This document shows, piece by piece, positions 7,037 through 11,000 of a stretch of 11,000 bases of DNA. This DNA is from an uncultured Lachnospiraceae bacterium (GTDB lineage Bacteria; Bacillota_A; Clostridia; Lachnospirales; Lachnospiraceae). The stretch lies in contig USDU01000070.1 in the NCBI GenBank assembly GCA_900553635.1, forward strand, positions 1-11,000. Direction: 5' to 3'. The number at the start of each line of letters is the position of its first letter. Positions within the stretch are counted from its first letter, which is position 1. The translations under genes and the position numbers were made by a program. The notes beneath the pieces were generated by a model. That model searched no databases and had not been told where the DNA came from. It worked only from the letters and a program-made list of their open reading frames with translations.

Positions 7037-7103
7037 CTTTTTCACAAAGTTATGCTATAATAAGAAAAAGTAGGACAAAGTCCGGCTGGATTTTGTGAAA
7101 AAG
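7037..7103. repeat. 12-bp perfect inverted repeat flanking the promoter of the small membrane protein gene
   Basis: CTTTTTCACAAA at 7037-7048 is the exact reverse complement of TTTGTGAAAAAG at 7092-7103. The arms are 43 bases apart; G.U pairs and one A-T pair could extend the pairing inward to 7051/7089. The first arm lies just upstream of the extended -10 (7053-7061) and the second ends 3 bases before the ribosome binding site at 7107-7112. The spacer also holds a small GGAC/GTCC hairpin (7073-7083). This could be a pair of operator sites, or chance in AT-rich sequence. Confidence 0.5.
7053..7061 (+). promoter_or_regulatory. extended -10 promoter of the small membrane protein gene
   Basis: TGCTATAAT is a perfect extended -10 element (TGn plus TATAAT). 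At 16-18 bases upstream I see no acceptable -35; TTCACA at 7041-7046 is far too close (9 bases). The start would be near 7068, giving a leader of about 55 bases. Absence of a -35 may mean activator dependence or simply reliance on the extended -10. Confidence 0.6.
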
Positions 7104-7123
7104 TGAGAGAGGAAATCGAGATT

Positions 7124-7357
7124 ATGAGTCAGGAAAAAGTAGATCGTTATAAAGAGCAGAAAGCCAACCGCAAGCAGATTATGGCAAGAGAAAAGCACGA
7201 GAAGTTCCTCGTAAAGCTTTGCGCAGGCCTGGTAGCGCTGGCGCTGGTTTGCTGGCTTGGCTATTCCATCTACGATAGTGCTAACAAACCGGATACCTCA
7301 GATGTAGCGATCACCACTACGGCGATTGATGAGTATGTGAACACATTGCAGCAGTAG
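7124..7357 (+). CDS. small single-pass membrane protein, unknown function
   Basis: The 77-residue protein has a strongly charged N-terminal third (MSQEKVDRYKEQKANRKQIM, then REKHEK to residue 27), one membrane segment at about 29-48, and a short tail rich in Thr, Ile and Asp (59-77). The basic N-terminus predicts that this end stays in the cytosol and the tail is outside. I chose ATG 7124 because AGAGAGG (7106-7112) lies 11 bases upstream; an in-frame GTG at 7103 would add 7 residues but sits before that site. I do not recognise a named family, though similar short proteins occur in Lachnospiraceae. It has its own promoter and a strong terminator immediately downstream, so it is likely a monocistronic gene. 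The dedicated signals argue that it is real. Confidence 0.75.
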   Translation: MSQEKVDRYKEQKANRKQIMAREKHEKFLVKLCAGLVALALVCWLGYSIYDSANKPDTSDVAITTTAIDEYVNTLQQ

Positions 7358-7387
7358 GGACAGAATATTTGTATATGGAAGATGAAG

Positions 7388-7419
7388 AAAACCGCATGCC
7401 ATTCCGACATGCGGTTTTT
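7388..7419 (+). terminator. rho-independent terminator after the small membrane protein gene
   Basis: AAAACCGCATG (7388-7398) pairs perfectly with CATGCGGTTTT (7408-7418) around a 9-base loop, and the 3' arm ends in a run of five T (7415-7419). It begins 31 bases after the stop of the plus-strand gene. The A-rich 5' side could also allow weak activity on the minus strand. Confidence 0.88.
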
Positions 7420-7423
7420 GCGT

Positions 7424-7458
7424 AAAAAAAGATTCGCACACTTTTGCGCGAATCTTTT
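7424..7458 (-). terminator. rho-independent terminator of the Na/Pi cotransporter gene
   Basis: On the minus strand, AAAAGATTCGC (7458-7448) pairs with GCGAATCTTTT (7437-7427) over 11 bp around a 10-base loop, ending in seven T (complement of 7424-7430). It starts 8 bases after the stop of the minus-strand gene at 7467. It sits 5 bases from the plus-strand terminator, so convergent transcripts each have a dedicated stop. Confidence 0.88.
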
Positions 7459-7466
7459 GGGTAAAA

Positions 7467-9290
7467 TTATTTGGCTTTTTTAGCTTCTTTATTCTCTTTC
7501 TTCTCGCTTTTCTCGTTCTTTTCCGGAGCTGCAATATTATACTTCTCCGCATAAGCATTGAAACACTCCTGATAAGCCTCATCCCGCATATGACGGACGC
7601 TCTTGACGTACTCGTGGGTATCGAACTCAGAGCTGTTGGTCTCAATCATGGCGACGGCCACGTTGGAGCAGTGGGCTGCGATACGCTCCAGGTTGGTCAG
7701 CAGATCGTTGAACGCGAAGCCCTGCTGGAATTCACATTTGCCCTCTCGAAGACGGGTAATGTGACGGTTCTTCAGCTCGTTACAGAGCATACCGATGAGC
7801 TCGCGCAGAGGCTCTACCTTTTTCGCCATCTCCAGAGAGTCGGTACAGAAGGCGTCTACCGTCAGGTCTGTGATTTCCCGGATAGAAGCGCTCAATACGC
7901 TGATTTCATACTGGGCAGATTCGGAGAAGCTGATCTTCTTCTCTGCCAGCTCCAGGGCCACCTTGGAAATATTGACGGCGTGGTCGCCCAGACGCTCAAA
8001 GTCGCTTAAGGTGTGCAGAAATTCGGATACCTGCTGGGTCTGGGTGCTGTTCATGGGCTGACCGGTCAGCTGCATCAGGTAGGTTCCCAGCTTGTCCTCG
8101 TATTTATCAATGAGGTTTTCCTTTTCCTGAATCTTGTTGTATTTCTCCTGGGAGAAATCCTTCAGAAGGGCGAAGGAACGGCTCAGATTCTTGCGGGCCT
8201 TTTTGGCCATGCCGTTCATAGCGGTATGGCTCTGGGTGATAGCCAGGGCCGGGTAAGCCAGGAAACGCTCCTCCAGCAGATCGAAGTCTGCCTGATCCTC
8301 CAGCTCCTCCGGGTCATCCTTCACAAGCCAGAAGACGAATTTCTCGATGAGTCCGATAAAGGGCACCAATACCAGAATGGTCGCCATACGGAACACGGAG
8401 TTCATAAGCGCGATGGTCACAGGCCGCATATTCATATCCATGAACGGGAAATGCACGAAAGCATTGACCGTGTAGAATACAATGGACCAGAAAATCATAC
8501 CGAACAGGTCGTTCAGCAGATAGATAAGAGCGGTACGCTTGCCGTTCTTATTGGTTCCGATGGAAGAGAGAAGCACCGGACATGCCGCGCCGACACCGAT
8601 ACCCATGGTAATCGGAAGAGCCGCCGCAAAGCTGATGCTGCCGGTCATGGACAGGGCCTGCAGGATGCCGACGGAAGCGGACGCGCTCTGCAGCACGGCG
8701 GTGAAAGCGATACCCACCAGAATACCCATGAACGGGTTCTCAAAGGTGGTCAGCAGATTGACGAACTGGGGACTCTCCTTTAAGGGAGAGACAGCGCCGC
8801 TCATGGTCTGCATGCCTACCATCAGAATAGAGAAGCCCAGCATGATGTCGCCCACATTTTTATAAGTGGTCTTCTTCACGAACATCTTGAAAATGATACC
8901 GATGATAGCCACCACCGCGGAAATGGTAGCGGTGGACAGAAGCTGGGCGATGCCGCTGGAACCGTCGATGTAAGACAGGCAGAGGATCCAGCCGGTCACA
9001 CTGGTACCGATGTTGGCTCCCATGATGATACCGATGGCCTGGGCCACCTTCATCATACCGGAGTTTACAAATCCGACCACCATGACGGTGGTAGCGGAGG
9101 AGGACTGGATGATGGCGGTCACGGCAGTTCCCAGAAGAATACCCTTTAAGGGCGTGCTGGTGAGCTTGTAGAGCACCAGCTCCAGCTTATTTCCTGCCAC
9201 CCGTTTCAGTCCGTCGCCCATCATGGACATACCGAACAGGAACAAAGCGACGCCGCTTAACAGTGTCAGGATAAGTGATATTCCATTCAT
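7467..9290 (-). CDS. Na/Pi cotransporter family protein with C-terminal PhoU domain
   Basis: The 607-residue protein has an N-terminal membrane half (about 1-322) made of two related Na/Pi-cotransporter repeats, marked by QSSSATT at 62-68 and QSASASVG at 201-208, followed by a cytosolic helical PhoU-like half (about 345-580) and a very charged Lys/Glu/Asn tail (590-607). It is expected to import phosphate with sodium at the cytoplasmic membrane; the PhoU part probably senses or gates. The first PhoU metal-cluster motif is intact (FERLGDHAVN, 431-440: Glu432, Arg433, Asp436). The second reads LERIAAHCSN (534-543), with Ala539 where Asp is expected. AGGAG (complement of 9300-9304) lies 9 bases before the start. 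It is monocistronic, with its own promoter and terminator. Whether the substrate is really phosphate is a family-level inference. Confidence 0.93.
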   Translation of the reverse strand: MNGISLILTLLSGVALFLFGMSMMGDGLKRVAGNKLELVLYKLTSTPLKGILLGTAVTAIIQSSSATTVMVVGFVNSGMMKVAQAIGIIMGANIGTSVTGWILCLSYIDGSSGIAQLLSTATISAVVAIIGIIFKMFVKKTTYKNVGDIMLGFSILMVGMQTMSGAVSPLKESPQFVNLLTTFENPFMGILVGIAFTAVLQSASASVGILQALSMTGSISFAAALPITMGIGVGAACPVLLSSIGTNKNGKRTALIYLLNDLFGMIFWSIVFYTVNAFVHFPFMDMNMRPVTIALMNSVFRMATILVLVPFIGLIEKFVFWLVKDDPEELEDQADFDLLEERFLAYPALAITQSHTAMNGMAKKARKNLSRSFALLKDFSQEKYNKIQEKENLIDKYEDKLGTYLMQLTGQPMNSTQTQQVSEFLHTLSDFERLGDHAVNISKVALELAEKKISFSESAQYEISVLSASIREITDLTVDAFCTDSLEMAKKVEPLRELIGMLCNELKNRHITRLREGKCEFQQGFAFNDLLTNLERIAAHCSNVAVAMIETNSSEFDTHEYVKSVRHMRDEAYQECFNAYAEKYNIAAPEKNEKSEKKENKEAKKAK

Positions 9291-9334
9291 TGTTTTTTTC
9301 TCCTAAGTGTTTTTTCATTTACACGAACATTTCT

Positions 9335-9364
9335 ATTATATGATAGTTTATGCGGATTTTACAA
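9335..9364 (-). promoter_or_regulatory. predicted promoter of the Na/Pi cotransporter gene
   Basis: On the minus strand TATAAT (9340-9335) is a perfect -10. The best -35 is TTGTAA (9364-9359, four of six matches) at an 18-base spacing; at 17 bases the hexamer is TGTAAA with only three matches. A perfect -10 with a weak -35 fits a promoter that needs an activator. The start would be near 9328. Confidence 0.6.
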
Positions 9365-9407
9365 TCCCTTAACTGCATTTTTATGAAAATTCAATGTAAA
9401 ATTTACA
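9358..9407. promoter_or_regulatory. possible Pho-box array: five TTTACA-like hexamers at 11-bp period
   Basis: On the plus strand, hexamers begin at 9358 (TTTACA), 9369 (TTAACT), 9380 (TTTATG), 9391 (TCAATG) and 9402 (TTTACA), exactly 11 bp apart. Against the Bacillus PhoP consensus TT(A/C/T)A(C/T)A they match at 6, 5, 5, 4 and 6 positions. On the minus strand two adjacent 11-mers, TTTACATTGAA (9400-9390) and TTTTCATAAAA (9389-9379), agree at 8 of 11 positions. The block covers about -30 to -80 of the phosphate transporter promoter, where a PhoP/PhoB-type activator would bind. AT-rich sequence makes chance matches common. Confidence 0.35.
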
Positions 9408-9462
9408 AAAACAGGGAAGGATGAGGAGGATCTGCCGAAGAACAGGCGCAGTCTCTAAAAAC

Positions 9463-9491
9463 TTGAAATGGGAAAATGGGTCTGCTAAAAT
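9463..9491 (+). promoter_or_regulatory. predicted promoter of the M20 amidohydrolase gene
   Basis: TTGAAA at 9463-9468 (five of six matches) and TAAAAT at 9486-9491 (five of six matches) are 17 bases apart, with TGC at 9483-9485 forming an extended -10. The start would be near 9498, leaving a leader of about 75 bases before ATG 9573. Confidence 0.65.
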
Positions 9492-9572
9492 AAATCTGTA
9501 TCAGAAGAAAAGAAATAAAAGTCCATGGCAAAACGGGATGGACAGGGGATAAAAAGAGAGAAGGGTGAAGCA

Positions 9573-10694
9573 ATGAAACAGACAGAAGAATGGAATGCTG
9601 CAAGAAGCCGGATCGAGAATCAGATAAAGGAACTTCGCCGCCGGCTCCATAAGTGCCCGGAGATCTCGGGACAGGAGCGGAAAACGAAGGCCGCCTTAAG
9701 ACAATTTCTGGAAGAAAATACCGGTTTGGAACTTCGCGGCTGTGGCGGAGGTTTTTACGCGGCATATCGAAGCGACATGGTGGATCCGGCGAAAAAAGGG
9801 ATCGCCTTCCGGGCTGATTATGACGCATTGGCCTTACCGGAGGGCGGCGCAGCCCATCTCTGCGGCCATGACGGTCATGCGTCTGCCCTCTGTGGCGCGG
9901 CGCTTCTGTTGGAGCAGCAGATAAAAGAGGGGCGGGAGCCGGGAAGAAATGTATTCTTTCTGTTCCAGCCCGCCGAGGAGACCGGGGCGGGCGCAGCGAC
10001 CTGCTGTGAGCTTTTTGAGAAGGAAGAGATCGGAGAAATCTACGGCGCGCATAACCTGCCGGGCTTTGCCTTCGGAGAAGTGTATACAAAGGAAGGAACC
10101 TTTGCCTGCGGCTCGGAAGGGCTGACCTTACGGTTCCTCGGAAAGCCCACCCACGCAGCCTATCCGGAGCTGGGCGTCTCCCCGGCCCCTGCTGTGGGAC
10201 AGCTGTTGACCGGGATCCCGTCATTTTTAAATAAGAAAGAACACGGCTACAGCGGTATGGCTCTTTGCACCGTTATCGGCGTACAGATGGGCGAGAAAGC
10301 CTTCGGTGCGGCGGCTGAGAAGGCGGAAGTCTGGCTGACCCTCCGGGCGGAGCGGGGCGCGGATCTGAAAAAATTGCGTCAAATGGTACTGACCCGTGCG
10401 GAAGAACTGGCGGCACAGGACGGCCTTATCCTGGAGACAGAGGAGCAGGACGTCTTTCCGGCTACCGAAAATGACAGCGCCTGCGCCAAAAAGGTATTAA
10501 AAGTCTGTGGCGGCCGCATCCTGCCGGAGCCTATGCGCTGGAGTGAGGACTTCGGCCATTACCTGAATCATTGCCGGGGGGCGTTCTTTGGCATCGGAGC
10601 AGGCGTGGAGCATCCGGGGCTTCACACAGAGACTTACGAGTACCCGGACGGGCTGCTACTGCGGACGGCGGAGAGCTTTTTAAAGCTCTTGTAA
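9573..10694 (+). CDS. M20 family metallo-amidohydrolase (M20D-like)
   Basis: From ATG 9573 the product has 373 residues, normal for this family. Motifs in order: FRADYDALALPE (79-90), CGHDGHAS (97-104, metal ligands Cys97 and His99), FQPAEETGAGA (131-141, Glu135/Glu136), GAHNLPG (158-164, ligand His160), GKPTHAAYPELG (190-201, dimerisation-domain His194), SEDFGHYL (324-331) and GLHTETYEYPDGLL (349-362, ligand His351). Members hydrolyse N-acyl amino acids, hippurate-like amides or small dipeptides with two metal ions; the exact substrate cannot be told. An in-frame ATG at 9525 would add 16 charged residues but has no clear ribosome binding site, whereas AAGGGTG at 9561-9567 sits 5 bases before ATG 9573. 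The predicted promoter is at 9463-9491. An ABC exporter gene follows after 32 bases with no terminator between, so co-transcription is likely. Confidence 0.92.
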   Translation: MKQTEEWNAARSRIENQIKELRRRLHKCPEISGQERKTKAALRQFLEENTGLELRGCGGGFYAAYRSDMVDPAKKGIAFRADYDALALPEGGAAHLCGHDGHASALCGAALLLEQQIKEGREPGRNVFFLFQPAEETGAGAATCCELFEKEEIGEIYGAHNLPGFAFGEVYTKEGTFACGSEGLTLRFLGKPTHAAYPELGVSPAPAVGQLLTGIPSFLNKKEHGYSGMALCTVIGVQMGEKAFGAAAEKAEVWLTLRAERGADLKKLRQMVLTRAEELAAQDGLILETEEQDVFPATENDSACAKKVLKVCGGRILPEPMRWSEDFGHYLNHCRGAFFGIGAGVEHPGLHTETYEYPDGLLLRTAESFLKLL

Positions 10695-10726
10695 GATAGA
10701 AGGACAACATTCGGAGGAACAGAACG

Positions 10727-11000
10727 ATGCTGATACGCTTATTTTCTTATATGAAGCAGTACAAAAAATACGCTACTCTGGCGGTGGTCTGCATTATGAC
10801 AGAGGGCGTCTTTGAGCTTCTGGTTCCGCTTATCATGGCCGACCTCATCGACGTGGGTGTGTCGAGCGGCGACCGGGCTTATATCTATATGAAGGGACTG
10901 CAGATGGTGGCCTGCGCACTGATCGCGCTGGTGCTGGGCGTGGGAAGCGCCCGGTTTGCGGCGCTGACCGGTCAGGGATTGGGCGCGGAGCTGAGGAAGG
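10727..11000 (+). CDS. ABC transporter, fused permease/ATPase exporter type (N-terminal part, cut by window edge)
   Basis: Ninety-one codons are visible and the frame is open at the right edge. The sequence starts MLIRLFSYMKQYKKYATLAV and continues through a hydrophobic segment containing FELLVPLIMADLIDVGV (about 30-46) and a second hydrophobic segment (about 59-74, VACALIALVLGVGSAR), ending in GQGLGAELRK. This is the typical beginning of the transmembrane domain of MsbA/LmrA-type half-transporters, which in Firmicutes often occur as heterodimeric pairs encoded by adjacent genes. The ATP-binding domain lies outside the window. GGAGG at 10713-10717 is 9 bases before the ATG. It probably shares a transcript with the M20 gene 32 bases upstream. 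The substrate is unknown. Confidence 0.88.
   Translation, partial: MLIRLFSYMKQYKKYATLAVVCIMTEGVFELLVPLIMADLIDVGVSSGDRAYIYMKGLQMVACALIALVLGVGSARFAALTGQGLGAELRK

Noticed and set aside
7590..8783. Long plus-strand open frames (139 and 256 codons) opposite the Na/Pi transporter
   Set aside because: They are antisense to a well-supported transporter, rich in His, Gln and Gly as expected of mirrored frames, and have no recognisable motif.
9421..9552. Small plus-strand frame (about 43 codons) starting at ATG 9421
   Set aside because: It spans the predicted promoter of the M20 gene, its only ribosome-site-like bases touch the start codon, and the peptide has no recognisable feature.
9403..10224. 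273-codon Pro/Arg/Ser-rich frame on the minus strand opposite the M20 gene
   Set aside because: It is antisense to a clear M20 enzyme and low in complexity.

Overview
The window looks like a chromosomal segment of a Gram-positive, low- to mid-GC anaerobe of the class Clostridia, most likely a gut Lachnospiraceae. The grounds are the strong AGGAGG-type ribosome binding sites, the gene families present (DHHW-type O-acyltransferase partner, DUF4358, DUF5721, clostridial DegV variant, Na/Pi cotransporter with PhoU tail, M18 aminopeptidase) and the tightly packed gene order. The species cannot be named from the sequence alone. I see no insertion sequence, phage gene, CRISPR array, tRNA or rRNA.

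Layout. Positions 1-150 hold a possible C-terminal tail of an upstream gene and a leader. Positions 151-3992 form one tight plus-strand operon of four genes: a membrane-anchored SGNH hydrolase, a small DUF4358 membrane protein, an MBOAT O-acyltransferase and a DHHW-family SGNH-like protein. Together they look like a machine that moves acetyl (or another acyl) groups across the membrane onto an extracellular or cell-wall polymer, similar in logic to AlgI/AlgJ/AlgX and DltB/DltD. The polymer is unknown. A DUF5721 gene (4031-4534, minus) converges on this operon and diverges from an M18 aminopeptidase (4740-6023, plus). The 205-base gap between them carries a readable promoter for each direction.

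A DegV family lipid-binding protein (6172-7011) follows, with its own promoter and a perfect inverted repeat at the predicted transcription start. Next is a 77-residue single-pass membrane protein (7124-7357) with an extended -10 promoter flanked by a 12-bp inverted repeat. Two adjacent hairpin terminators (7388-7419 plus, 7424-7458 minus) separate it from the convergent Na/Pi cotransporter-PhoU gene (7467-9290, minus). Upstream of that gene is a sigma-A-like -10 with a poor -35 and an 11-bp-phased array of TTTACA-like hexamers that could be a Pho box.

Finally, an M20 family amidohydrolase (9573-10694, plus) with a clear extended -10 promoter is followed 32 bases later by the start of an ABC exporter gene that runs off the right edge.

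Most genes here are recognisable housekeeping or envelope families. The most system-like element is the four-gene O-acylation operon. The most interesting regulatory signals are the possible Pho-box array and the two inverted repeats at promoters.
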